A DNA stretch of 64,000 nucleotides from NCBI RefSeq assembly GCF_003966735.1, contig NZ_AP017378.1:2686905-2750904 (forward strand), written 5' to 3'. Under the pieces are notes generated by a model that was not told the DNA's origin, did no database searches, and worked only from the letters and a program-made list of their open reading frames with translations. Numbering within the stretch: position 1 is the first letter of the stretch; the number at the start of each line of letters is the position of its first letter. The position numbers and the translations under genes are program-made. This DNA is from Desulfovibrio ferrophilus (lineage in GTDB: Bacteria > Desulfobacterota > Desulfovibrionia > Desulfovibrionales > Desulfovibrionaceae). Of the stretch, positions 35,763-45,200 are shown one piece after another.

Positions 35763-36733
35763 GCGCTCTGCCCTCGCTTCAGGACCAGAAGCGCCCCCTG
35801 CCACATCAACGCGGCCCCGGAAACATTCCAACGCAGAAACGTCAACGCAAAAACACCGGGCAAATCACGACGGTGCCCCATGCTCATGGCATCGCGCAGG
35901 GTAAAGAGTGCGGACGGGGCCAGCCAAAGGGCGGTTGCCGACAAGATCCAAACCCAATCCCCTAGGGCGATGCCCACGGCAAAAAACACCGCGCACAGAA
36001 GATGCCACAAGCTCATCAGAGGATTGCGCAGGGTCCGCAGCGAATAGTTATGGCGGCGTGCAAAGGCCAGAGTTGTGGATTGCCGCCAGAACTCCTTTTT
36101 GATGAACTCCATCAGGCTCCGCTCGTAGCCCAGATGAATCACTGTCGCAGCGGGTGAGCGTAGCACGCAGCGGCAGACCTTGTTCAGCCTGTAAGTGAAA
36201 TCCTTGTCCTCACAGGTGGTGAGATCTTCATCAAAGCCCTGGATGGACTCGAAGGTTTCGCGGCCTACCAGGATGTTGCGACCGGGCAAGAAATCCGTAG
36301 CCAATTCCGTAATGGGGGCATCGGAGCGATTGCCCCAGATCCGCCCGACCCAGGAGGCATCGTCGGGCACCTGCTCGGCAAATCCCAGGGCTCCCTTGAA
36401 GCCCGTGGCAAAGCGCGCTGCGGCCTTCTCAAGCCAGTCGGCGGGCACGAGCATATCGGCATCCAGAAAGGCCAGTAGCGAAGCAGTGCTGGCCCGGGCA
36501 CCGGCATTGCGTAAGGCCGAGATGGTCATGCGTTTGCCGGTCTTATTCTCCAGAACCGTTACCCCCCGGCCTCGGGCAATGGCGACGGTGTCGTCCGTGG
36601 AAAGGTTGTCCACAACAACAATTTCCACGCTGATGCCACCCCGTGCACAAGCCTGCACCGCGTCGATGGCGTCACCGATATGGACCGCTTCATTGTAGGC
36701 GGGAAGAATCACCGCGAAATCCATCGCTGTCAT
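35759..36733 (-). CDS. Family 2 glycosyltransferase, locus A
   Basis: GT-A type enzyme of 324 residues with 'FAVILPAYNEAVHIGDAIDAV' at the N-terminus, the DxD motif in 'LLAFLDADMLVP', and 'FDEDLTTCEDKDFTYRL' as the catalytic acidic segment. One or two hydrophobic segments at residues near 245-275 would anchor it. It lies 24 bp after the sugar transferase gene and overlaps the polymerase gene by four bases. The ATG at 36733 follows CTGGAG. Probably extends the lipid-linked sugar made by the neighbouring sugar transferase; the sugar itself is unknown. Confidence 0.85.
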   Translation of the reverse strand: MTAMDFAVILPAYNEAVHIGDAIDAVQACARGGISVEIVVVDNLSTDDTVAIARGRGVTVLENKTGKRMTISALRNAGARASTASLLAFLDADMLVPADWLEKAAARFATGFKGALGFAEQVPDDASWVGRIWGNRSDAPITELATDFLPGRNILVGRETFESIQGFDEDLTTCEDKDFTYRLNKVCRCVLRSPAATVIHLGYERSLMEFIKKEFWRQSTTLAFARRHNYSLRTLRNPLMSLWHLLCAVFFAVGIALGDWVWILSATALWLAPSALFTLRDAMSMGHRRDLPGVFALTFLRWNVSGAALMWQGALLVLKRGQSA

Positions 36734-36757
36734 GGTTCTCTCCAGGGCGCAGGGGCG

Positions 36758-37822
36758 TTAGACGATGCTTTTCTTCAAGAAATACTGATCCACCATATAG
36801 TGATTGAGAGGCGTCACAGGCTCATAGGCAATGATATGCACGTGCTTGAAATTCCCCTTCCAGGGCAGGGTCTTATACACCTTTCCATGGCAGATGGATC
36901 GCTTGGGACGATCACGCCTGCCCCGGCGTATGGTACGCCGAAGCACGAACCGATAGTCTTCACCATTCAGGTCAATGGTGGACAAAATCTTGAAATGACT
37001 TTCGTTCAGGTCCACCAAAAAGGCGTTGTCTTCAAGCACGGTCCCGTCCTTGGTGGAGACAATCACCGACGCGCCCTTGGCCCGGACCCGGTCGAAAGCG
37101 CGGGTTTGGGAATAGAAGCGAAAGACCTGGGATCGCGTCAGGTCCGTCAGATGCCCCGTCCCCTTGCGCAACGCCGTCAGCCCTATGATCCAAGCCGTAT
37201 AGGAAATAATCAACATGTCCCAGGACAGCTTGCGCTTGCGGGTGATAAACTTGTTGTCGATCAATGCCCGCAGCCGCTTGGGCGCGCTATGCGGGGTGAA
37301 CAGCTGAGCGTAGCCGATGAGCCCCGGACGAACCGAAAATCTGAGGTCATAGTTGCGGATGGTGTCTGCTACCTCGTCGTAGACTTCGGGCCTCACCGGG
37401 CGCGGCCCGATGAAGTCCATATCACCCCTGAGGATATTGATCAGCTGGGGCAACTCGTCCAACCTGCTGTCACGCAAGAACTTGGAAAACCGCGAGAGGC
37501 AAAATGTCCCGGGTTTGAACAGATCGGTCCCAATGGTCTTTTGCGCCCCCACGGGCAAAGTGCGGAACTTGTACATGGCAAAAGGACGCTTGCTGATGCC
37601 CAAGCGTGTACCCTTGTAAAAGACGGGCCCGCGATCCTTGAGCTTGATGGTCAGCCCGATCAGAAACATTAGAGGCAAAGCGGGAATCATTACCAAAATG
37701 GCCAATACCGCATTGAAAATGGTAATCGTCACAAACGACCACGGTGTATACGCGAAATACCCTCCCTTTCTGAACCGGGAGTGTTGGGGATGAAGTTTTG
37801 TTGCGTCTTCTACGAATGCCAT
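36758..37822 (-). CDS. Polyprenyl-phosphate sugar transferase fused to a PilZ-like domain
   Basis: Initiating transferase of 354 residues that would load the first sugar phosphate onto undecaprenyl phosphate. One membrane segment (residues 30-58) is followed by the catalytic region with 'YKFRTLP' (84-90), 'DELPQLINILRGDM' (122-135), 'GPRPVRPE' (139-146) and 'RPGLIGYAQ' (165-173). A C-terminal extension from about 240 is absent in standard family members. It begins with RxxxR (Arg241, Arg245) and 30 residues later has 'VDLNESHF', resembling the second PilZ motif but without its glycine. This may bind cyclic di-GMP. It follows the chain-length gene closely. Catalytic assignment is firm; the PilZ reading is inference. 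Confidence 0.82.
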   Translation of the reverse strand: MAFVEDATKLHPQHSRFRKGGYFAYTPWSFVTITIFNAVLAILVMIPALPLMFLIGLTIKLKDRGPVFYKGTRLGISKRPFAMYKFRTLPVGAQKTIGTDLFKPGTFCLSRFSKFLRDSRLDELPQLINILRGDMDFIGPRPVRPEVYDEVADTIRNYDLRFSVRPGLIGYAQLFTPHSAPKRLRALIDNKFITRKRKLSWDMLIISYTAWIIGLTALRKGTGHLTDLTRSQVFRFYSQTRAFDRVRAKGASVIVSTKDGTVLEDNAFLVDLNESHFKILSTIDLNGEDYRFVLRRTIRRGRRDRPKRSICHGKVYKTLPWKGNFKHVHIIAYEPVTPLNHYMVDQYFLKKSIV

Positions 37823-37831
37823 GGTTACACC

Positions 37832-39205
37832 TTACTGATCGAGTGGGATGGAGAAAAGAGCTGGAAGAGCTGCATAACGCTCCGCATCCTCGGGGCGCTT
37901 GAAGGTATGATCGAAGTATTCCCGCAGGAAGCCCAGGCAACACCCGGTGATGAATCCTGCAAGCAGTCCCAACGGAATCACCTTGTTCGCCTGGGGGAAA
38001 ATCGGAGAGGCAGGCGTCTTGGGCCAACTCAGGATACTGATGGAGAACAGGTTGGTGGCCTCGGTACCGCTTCCGATCCGGGCCTCCTGCAGCCGTTGGC
38101 TAAAGGTCTCGAACGACTGCGAGCGCAGGGCCATCTCGCGCTGCACGCGCTGGTGAGCCACGTGTCCCTCGTAGAGGCGCAGATTCTTGCTTTCAAGATT
38201 CGCAATATCCTGCTCAAGGGTGGTTGCAACATCTTCGAGCACTCTGATGCGTGATTCAATGCCTTCCTTATAGGTACGCACCTCGTTCTTGAGGGTTGCA
38301 TTGAGGTTCTCGATCTGCTCGTCGATGCGCGCAACCTGCCGGCTCTCAGGATGATAGACCCGCAAGGCCTGCCCCCGCTCCACCACCAACTGCTGCAACT
38401 GATCGCCCAAATGGATAATGGACAGATTGTCGATGAACGAGAAGAACTGAATCCCGTCCGAGGTCAGGATATTGGAGATGTGATCGGCAAACTTCCGCCT
38501 GTCCGTCCATTCACTTCGGGCAGCGTAAAGCTGGCGTTCCAACTCCATCTTCAGAGTCAGATTGTTGGTAATCTCCTGCTGGGCATCGGCTGAGCCTGAC
38601 TTCTCGGCCAAACTGAGCAGACGTCGCTCTTCTTCCTGCAATCCCTTGTCGAACTGCCCGACCTGCCCCGCAAAAAACTCTTCCATTCCCTTGGGATTGA
38701 AGACGTCTCTTCGACGCCGGACGTAGCTGGCCATAACCTCGTTCAATACGGCCTGAGCCAGCCCCGCATCCTTGCCATAGAGCTTGACCTCGATGATGTT
38801 GGAATTGGGCAGAATCACCGTCTTGATCCCATCTCGGATGGAGCCGGCCAAGGCCTGAATTTGCTCTTCGGAGAAGTCACGCCCTGCATAGGCCTGGCCC
38901 TCCTGGCGCAGGTTGTCCAAGGCCAGACGTACAACATCCAGCGAGGTCAGAATCTCGGCTTCGGAGTTCAGATCCTCCTTGTCCACGAGCACGGTGCGCA
39001 ACTGAACGTTTTCCAGACTCTCGGGACTGCGCATGGAGCGCTTGCCCTTGACCAGCACCGATCCCTCAACCATATAGGTCGGGGGCCAGAACATGGCCAC
39101 AGCAGCCGACAAGGCAAACACCGCAACCGTGGTCCAGATGATGACCCGCTGCTGGGAGAAGAAGATGAGAACGAATTCTCGCATGTAATCTTCAGTCTTT
39201 ATCAT
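37832..39205 (-). CDS. Polysaccharide chain-length determinant (Wzz/GumC-like), locus A
   Basis: Polysaccharide co-polymerase of 457 residues with two membrane segments, near residues 18-40 ('VIIWTTVAVFALSAAVAMF') and near 415-432 ('VIPLGLLAGFITGCCLGFL'). The periplasmic part between them is largely coiled coil. The proline-rich segment before the last membrane helix ('WPKTPASPIFPQANKVI') is the family signature. No kinase domain is attached; the ATPase is the separate gene at 40301. It would control chain length and link the polymerase to the outer-membrane export protein encoded just upstream. It lies 23 bp after that gene. Confidence 0.87.
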   Translation of the reverse strand: MIKTEDYMREFVLIFFSQQRVIIWTTVAVFALSAAVAMFWPPTYMVEGSVLVKGKRSMRSPESLENVQLRTVLVDKEDLNSEAEILTSLDVVRLALDNLRQEGQAYAGRDFSEEQIQALAGSIRDGIKTVILPNSNIIEVKLYGKDAGLAQAVLNEVMASYVRRRRDVFNPKGMEEFFAGQVGQFDKGLQEEERRLLSLAEKSGSADAQQEITNNLTLKMELERQLYAARSEWTDRRKFADHISNILTSDGIQFFSFIDNLSIIHLGDQLQQLVVERGQALRVYHPESRQVARIDEQIENLNATLKNEVRTYKEGIESRIRVLEDVATTLEQDIANLESKNLRLYEGHVAHQRVQREMALRSQSFETFSQRLQEARIGSGTEATNLFSISILSWPKTPASPIFPQANKVIPLGLLAGFITGCCLGFLREYFDHTFKRPEDAERYAALPALFSIPLDQ

Positions 39206-39228
39206 GAGTACTTCGCCTGTCTTGTCCG

Positions 39229-40299
39229 CTAGTTGCGGGAAGTGCTATTGTTCCACCTGAAAACATAATCATCAAACAGCTTGCCGTCGACGTTCCACCC
39301 CTTGAAAAGGAAGACCTCGGAGATCTCTCCCATCAGCTGCGCCAACGACGCGATACGCGTGCGAGGCACAAACACGATGTCGTCGGGCCGCAGATAGAAG
39401 AACGGCGCATTGCCATCGGCGGACATGACATCATCCATGTCGACTCTGGTAGCGATGAACTCCTTCTTGTTGCGCCTGAAGATCACCACACTGCCAAGCT
39501 CTGCCTCGTTGGTGCTGCCCCCGGCCATGACAATGCCCTGAAGCACCGAGATGGGCTTTTCGATCATGTAGCTGCCGGGACGGTCCACCTGACCGGTGAC
39601 ATAGATCACCGAGCCCACGGTCTTCTCCAGGAACAGGTCGACCTGAAGTCCGGGCAGAATCTCCATATATTTGTTATCCAAGGCATTGTTGGCTTCGGTA
39701 ATGGTTCGACCCGCCACAAACACATCCCCCAGCAAGGGGAAAGTGGCGTACCCATCGGGGCGCACCGTGACCAGCCGCGAAAGGCCGCGCGTGGCGGTAT
39801 GCAGATCCTTCTTGAGCTCCTTGATCTTGGTGCTGAACTCGGGGACCGTGACGTAGAGTTCCGGATCCCGAAAGACCTTGGCATAACGCTTCTTCAACTC
39901 GATAGTCAGTTCCGTGGGGGTCATGCCCTCCACATGGACCTCACCGATATAGGGCAACGACAACATCCCATCCGGCTTGACGTTCTGCGTCTCGTTCAAT
40001 TCGGGCAGATGGATGAACTTCACGCTGACGGTATGATCCACGGCAAGGCGAAAGGCTGTTTCCTGGCCACCGGACTGGACCTGAAACAGCACATCCAGAA
40101 GATCTCCGGGAACCACGTGGTATTCCGGGAACAACCCGTCATGGGAAGGATACGATTCCTTGTCGAAGGAAAAGGTCGTTGATTCAAAGGCGACCTCCTC
40201 ACCCCGCTTCAGGTTGGGATGAGGACCACAGCCCAAGAGCATGCCCAGCATGCAAAGCACAAGAGCCGTCAAAAGAGGTGTTGTCGTGCGCCTGGTCAT
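39229..40299 (-). CDS. Outer-membrane polysaccharide export lipoprotein (Wza-like), locus A
   Basis: Lipoprotein of 356 residues with a signal peptide ending in the lipobox 'MLLGC'. The periplasmic export domain ('YHVVPGDLLDVLFQVQSG') is followed by SLBB-like domains ('GYATFPLLGDVFVAGRTITEANNAL' and 'IYVTGQVDRPGSYMIEKPISVLQGIVMAGG'). Such proteins form the octameric channel through which polysaccharide leaves the cell. The ATG at 40299 follows GGAAG and lies one base after the kinase-like gene. A paralogous export protein is cut by the right window edge. Confidence 0.9.
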   Translation of the reverse strand: MTRRTTTPLLTALVLCMLGMLLGCGPHPNLKRGEEVAFESTTFSFDKESYPSHDGLFPEYHVVPGDLLDVLFQVQSGGQETAFRLAVDHTVSVKFIHLPELNETQNVKPDGMLSLPYIGEVHVEGMTPTELTIELKKRYAKVFRDPELYVTVPEFSTKIKELKKDLHTATRGLSRLVTVRPDGYATFPLLGDVFVAGRTITEANNALDNKYMEILPGLQVDLFLEKTVGSVIYVTGQVDRPGSYMIEKPISVLQGIVMAGGSTNEAELGSVVIFRRNKKEFIATRVDMDDVMSADGNAPFFYLRPDDIVFVPRTRIASLAQLMGEISEVFLFKGWNVDGKLFDDYVFRWNNSTSRN

Positions 40300-40300
40300 A

Positions 40301-41743
40301 TTACTTCCTACCGTAGAAAATTCTGGGGATATAAAACTTGCGCTTGTTCAGCACGATGCCCAGAGGCTTCCCGCCCAGCAGAGCAATTTTCTTGCTCGCG
40401 TCCTGCAGGACCTCCCACTTGGTCTTCTCGCATTCCACCACCAGCACGGTGCCATCGAAGATCGAAGCCACCAAAGGACCGTCGGAAGAACCAATCTGGG
40501 AGTGACCGTCCATGATAATGAAATCGTAGGAGTCCTTCATCCTGTCCAGCCAATCGCGCAGGATATTGTCCTTGAGCATGTTGGGCCTGCCGGGAGGTCC
40601 CTGCCCAAAAGGCATCACATGCAGGTCCCTGTATCTGGTCTCGTGGATGGCATCTTCAGTCGAAGTGCCCAGAAAAAGGACATCCATCAGGCCCGGGGCG
40701 CTTGGAACCCCATACTTTTTATGCAATTGCGGAGCACGGGGGTTGCCATCAATCAACAGAATTCTGGAGTGGTTGATGGACATTCCATGTCCCATGTTCA
40801 TCACAGCACGGGTCTTGCCTTCCCCGTTGAAGCAGCTGGTCACATAGATGGTGCGGACATTATTGTCCTTGCCCTGAATATTGCCCTGGATCATGACCAA
40901 CTCGGCAAGATTGCCCCTGAGTTGCGCCTCGTCAGCCTCGGAAAGGCCCGGAACATCCCGCAGTGGCTCTTCGTGCGTGCCCTGATCTTCGGGCCGGGGT
41001 GTGGTTGCATTTGTCATACGACCTCTTCCTGTTGTTGCCATCTCATTGGGCGGCGATGCTTGCGCCGTGCGCTTCGTCCTGATTGACTTCTTCCTCAGGA
41101 AAAATACCGCAAACAGAGCCAACAGCCCCAGAGCCAGATATCCAATGTAGCGCAGCCAGGGCGTTGCCAGAAGTGCAGAAGAATTCCCCGTCGAAGGTTG
41201 TACCGTCCGCTCTTGCTGGGGCTCGGACCGGGGTGGGGTTGCAAGCTTGACCTTTGTCCGAGAAGGTGCGGACGAAACCGTTACTGATTCAGACTCCGCC
41301 GGAATGATGTCAGCCGTCTCCGGCTCCCCTGCTGCCGGGACCATGGCCGGCTTCGCCACCGATGGGGCTTGGTCCACAACAGGACTACGGCCCAACACAA
41401 GTCGCCCAGGCAATATCTGGACCCGCAACAGCTGGGCATTGGGAAATTCGTCGATCACCAATTCGCGCAGGCTCTGAATACAGGACTCGTCCTCACAGGC
41501 TCCCAGCCGGAAGGCGAACAGCCCGCCGATGCGCTCGACCCGCAACTGCGCATGGAGGTCAGGAGAAATCCGTTCCCGCAAGGTTTCAAAATAGCGCCGC
41601 GAATTGGACTCTTGCGAAAACGTTGCAAGTTGCAACGTCAAATACTCCTGCCCGAAGGCTCCGGTGGACGGGGCAATCAGAAACAGGACAACAAGCAGGC
41701 CGGCTGCTACTCGTCGGTATGAACACGATATTATTGCCTTCAT
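40301..41743 (-). CDS. SPOR-like/transmembrane/BY-kinase-like fusion protein
   Basis: Protein of about 480 residues with unusual order: signal peptide (1-31), a periplasmic region (33-118) resembling a SPOR domain ('YLTLQLATFSQESNSRRYF', 'LFAFRLGAC'), a proline/serine-rich linker, a membrane segment (196-216), and a cytoplasmic P-loop domain. That domain has 'TSCFNGEGKT' as Walker A (302-311), 'LLIDGNPR' as Walker A' (329-336) and 'FIIMDGH' as Walker B (408-414), as in bacterial tyrosine kinases, but no tyrosine-rich tail. It heads locus A and would control polymerisation with the chain-length protein. The start at 41743 gives a clean signal peptide; an ATG at 41782 is an alternative. Kinase activity is unproven. 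Confidence 0.75.
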   Translation of the reverse strand: MKAIISCSYRRVAAGLLVVLFLIAPSTGAFGQEYLTLQLATFSQESNSRRYFETLRERISPDLHAQLRVERIGGLFAFRLGACEDESCIQSLRELVIDEFPNAQLLRVQILPGRLVLGRSPVVDQAPSVAKPAMVPAAGEPETADIIPAESESVTVSSAPSRTKVKLATPPRSEPQQERTVQPSTGNSSALLATPWLRYIGYLALGLLALFAVFFLRKKSIRTKRTAQASPPNEMATTGRGRMTNATTPRPEDQGTHEEPLRDVPGLSEADEAQLRGNLAELVMIQGNIQGKDNNVRTIYVTSCFNGEGKTRAVMNMGHGMSINHSRILLIDGNPRAPQLHKKYGVPSAPGLMDVLFLGTSTEDAIHETRYRDLHVMPFGQGPPGRPNMLKDNILRDWLDRMKDSYDFIIMDGHSQIGSSDGPLVASIFDGTVLVVECEKTKWEVLQDASKKIALLGGKPLGIVLNKRKFYIPRIFYGRK

Positions 41744-42039
41744 TGTATTGCCTAACTGTCGAACGTTGGAATTTTTCACCATGATCTTACCCCATTCTCA
41801 ACTTAATGGGAAAAAATATTAGTTACGACCAATCGCCTTGTGGATAACGTTATATTTCGAGCTTCCCGTTACCAGGGACTAATTTCAATTCCGACTTCAA
41901 CACTCAGAATTTAATCTCATTATTCCCGCTTGGCAGAAGTCTTCTCGCTTCCGACATGTCGCAACTGGACGTATTCAAAATCTGCACCTGTGGAAAACAA
42001 TGCAAAATAATTTACAATTATTCATGGAATATAGGCATA

Positions 42040-42060
42040 AATCTGGACTGCATCCAGATT
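42040..42060. promoter_or_regulatory. Perfect inverted repeat upstream of EPS locus A
   Basis: AATCTGGA (42040-42047) and TCCAGATT (42053-42060) pair perfectly around a five-base loop. It lies about 300 bp upstream of the locus A start and outside the RTX terminator, so it may be an operator or RNA structure in the locus A leader. Confidence 0.4.
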
Positions 42061-42144
42061 AGGCCACCGTTCACAGCACTCAAAAGAAGAGTCAGGTTCA
42101 AAGACAGGGACAACGCAGAGTTCACAATCAGCTAAAGAATTCAC

Positions 42145-42175
42145 AAAAAAAATCCAGGCAGCATCGCTCCCTGGA
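42145..42175 (-). terminator. Rho-independent terminator of the RTX gene
   Basis: On the minus strand TCCAGG pairs with CCTGGA, with AGC/GCT pairing inward after a mismatch, followed by a run of eight T. It lies 79 bp past the stop of the RTX gene and separates it from locus A. Confidence 0.85.
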
Positions 42176-42253
42176 GTATAAATTCAGCTTGGCCTCTTCT
42201 AATAGACCGGCCCCGGTCAATTCCGATTCAAGGCACGGCATCCCCTTCAGTCA

Positions 42254-45200
42254 TCAGACAAATTCGATATCATCTCCGTCCCAGACAATGGAATCAGCAT
42301 TGTCAAAGTGGGCAAGGGCCTCTTCGCCTCCAGCCTGATCCGCCCCGTTGGCGTCATAATAGAAAATGCCCGTGCTGCTGTCGAAAACATAGTGGGCATC
42401 GGAAGCACCGTTGCTTCCATCAAACCCGGAAAGGGTTTCGATGTCGTACGACTCGATGAAATTTTCGGAATTGAAGCGGAGCTTGTCCTCTCCATCACTG
42501 AAGCCGAGGATGGAGTCTCCGCCCTCACCCGCGGCATCGTAATAGAAGATATCGGAACCAGCGCCGCCAGCCAGAGTATCTGCGCCAAATTCTCCGTGCA
42601 GGGAATCGTCACCAAGACCACCGAACAGCTGGTCGTCGCCACCATCGCCCCACAAGCGGTCGTTGCCCAGTTCGCCATACAGCGTATCCATCCCGGCGCC
42701 GCCAGCCAGAGAATCATTGTCTGCATTGCCGAACAACTGGTCATCGCCATCGCCGCCAGCCATGAAATCCGTTCCGGCCCCGCCCGAAAGGCTGTCTGCG
42801 CCGTCGCTTCCATAGAGGGTATCGTTGCCCAGGCCACCGTCCATGGTGTCGTCACCACCGTCGCCCACGAGCTTGTCATCACCCATATCGCCGCTCAGCA
42901 GATCGTTGTCGCCACCACCGTAGAGGGAGTCGGCACCGTTCCCGCCGTACAGGGTATCCGCGCTGGAACCACCGCCAAGATAGTCATCACCATCGCCGCC
43001 GGACAGAGAATCCTGACCGCTGCCGCCGTACAAGGTGTCGTTGCCGTCCTGACCGCTCAGGGTATCCTCACCAGCATCACCCCAGGCCCTGTCATGGCCC
43101 GAGCCCGTATCCACGACGTCGTCACCATCGCCGCCATAGAGCCAGTCGTCACCGTCTCCGGCATACAAAAGATCGCCATCAAGGTCGCCGTACAGGGTAT
43201 CGTTACCGGCATCGCCCATGAGCTTGTCGCTGCCGTCGCCGCCATAGAGTTCATCGGCGTCGCCGCCACCAGAGAGGATATCGGCACCCGCATCGCCCCG
43301 CAGCACGTCCAGCCCCCAGCCACCGGACAGGGTGTCATCACCCTCGCCGCCTTCCAGAAGGTCATTGCCGCTGCCACCACGCAGATCATCCTCATCGGCC
43401 AGTCCGCGCAGCACATCGTCGCCGTCATCGCCCCACAGGCGATCCGAACCAGCGCCACCCTCCAGCACGTCATTGCCGAGGTTTCCATAAAGAATATCGT
43501 TACCGGCTCCGCCCAACAACGTATCGTCCGACGCTCCACCCATCAGGGAGTCATTGCCGTCACCACCATCAAGGAGGTCCGCACCGCTGGAACCGGCAAG
43601 GGTATCGTTGCCAGCTTCACCCCAAAGGGTATCATTACCATCCTCACCATTCAGGTAGTCGTCGCCGTCACCGCCGCCGACATGGTCATCACCGCTGCCA
43701 CCGGTCAGGTGGTCCGCACCAAATGCGCCCTCGACGACATCGTTGCCGGAACCACCCTTGATCGTGTCGGCACCGTCGCCACCGAACAGCTCGTCGTCAC
43801 CACCATCACCCCACAGGCGGTCATCACCGACTCCACCCCAGAGAACGTCGGCATCGTCACCACCGGACAGGTTGTCGTTCCCTAGCTCGCCCCACAGCGT
43901 GTCCAGTCCGGAACCGCCCAGTAGCTGGTCATCATCACTTCCACCGAAAATGACATCGTCATCCAGGCCACCGGCAAGATAGTCATTCCCGGAATCACCC
44001 AGAAGCGTATCGTTGCCATCGTCGCCGGAAATATTATCGCGCCCGGCGCCGCCATCAAGGGAATCATCCCCAGATCCGCCGCTCAGGCTATCGTCGCCGT
44101 CCTGTCCCAGGAGCGTGTCGAGATCATCACCGCCGGAGAGGACGTCGTTGCCAAGCCCTCCCTCCAGAACATCCTGGCCGGAGCCACCCTTGAGATCATC
44201 GGCCCCGTCACCGCCGGACAGGAAATCATCCCCATCCTCGCCCAACAGCACATCCTCGCCCAGGCCACCGACAAGGGAATCATCACCGGCACCGCCGTAC
44301 AGCGTATCGGCCCCGGCATCGCCCGCAAGCGTATCGGCTCCGTCACCACCCACCAGAGAATCGCCATGATCGCCGCCGGACAGGAAGTCGGCACCAATGC
44401 CGCCGGAGAGCGTATCGCTGCCGACATCACCCAGAAGAATATCATCACCGCCGCTGCCGAGCAGATAGTCGTCGCCATCTGCCCCGACAAGGGAGTCGTC
44501 GCCGTACCCGGCATCGAGGGTGTCATTGCCGGCACCGCCGAGCAGCGTATCATTATTGGCAGCGCCGATCAGATAATCGTCTCCGTCGTCGCCCGCCATG
44601 AAGTCATTGCCCTCATTGCCCTGCAGCGTGTCAGCGCCAATCCCGCCTTCAAGGAAATCATCACCGGAACCACCGCTCAGAGAGTCGTCGCCGCTACCGC
44701 CCTGCAGGGTATCCGCATCCAGACCTCCATCCAGGGTGTCGGCACCGTCGCCGCCCTTGAGCATATCCTCGCCAGCACCGCCAAAGATCACATCGTGACC
44801 GGCATCACCTCGCAGGGTGTCAACCCCATCACCACCGTCCATAACGTCATCACCAGCGCCGCCGGTCAGGGAGTCGTTGCCACTCTCGCCCTTCAGGGTA
44901 TCGGCATCGTCGCCACCCACCAGGAAATCCTGTCCATCTCCTCCATCCAGGGAATCGGCCCCAATGTCGCCGGACAGGGTATCGTCACCAATGCCACCAA
45001 GCATGGTGTCCGCACCGCCACTGCCCATCAGGGAATCGGCGCCCTCGCCACCTTCAAGCAGATCGTCGCCGTACCCTGCGTCCAGGGTATCGTTGCCGAG
45101 TCCGCCCAGGAGCGTATCATTCTGCCCCGCACCCACAAGAAAATCGTCGCCAGCGTCACCGGAGAGAAGATCATCACCCGTACCACCGGACAGGGTGTCG

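Larger units (their letters stand above)
41744..42253. other. AT-rich intergenic region between EPS locus A and the RTX gene
   Basis: No gene seen in 510 bp. It must hold the leftward promoter of locus A, but no convincing hexamer pair was found. It contains the palindrome ATAACGTTAT (41844-41853), a short hairpin CCCATT/AATGGG (41791-41810) just ahead of the alternative kinase start, a perfect stem at 42040-42060, and the RTX gene terminator at 42145-42175. Confidence 0.7.

Noticed and set aside
41791-41810. Hairpin CCCATT/AATGGG as a terminator
   Set aside because: The adjacent run is A on the plus strand and lies on the 5' side for the minus strand, so it does not fit a terminator in either direction.
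41821-42140. Possible sigma54 promoter upstream of EPS locus A
   Set aside because: No GG and GC dinucleotides at the required spacing with flanking consensus were found on the minus strand.
42308-43885. 525-codon open frame antisense to the RTX gene (and a 450-codon one at 44366-45718)
   Set aside because: They arise from the repetitive GC-rich RTX coding sequence; their translations are Ile/Val/Ala-rich repeats with no domain or ribosome site.
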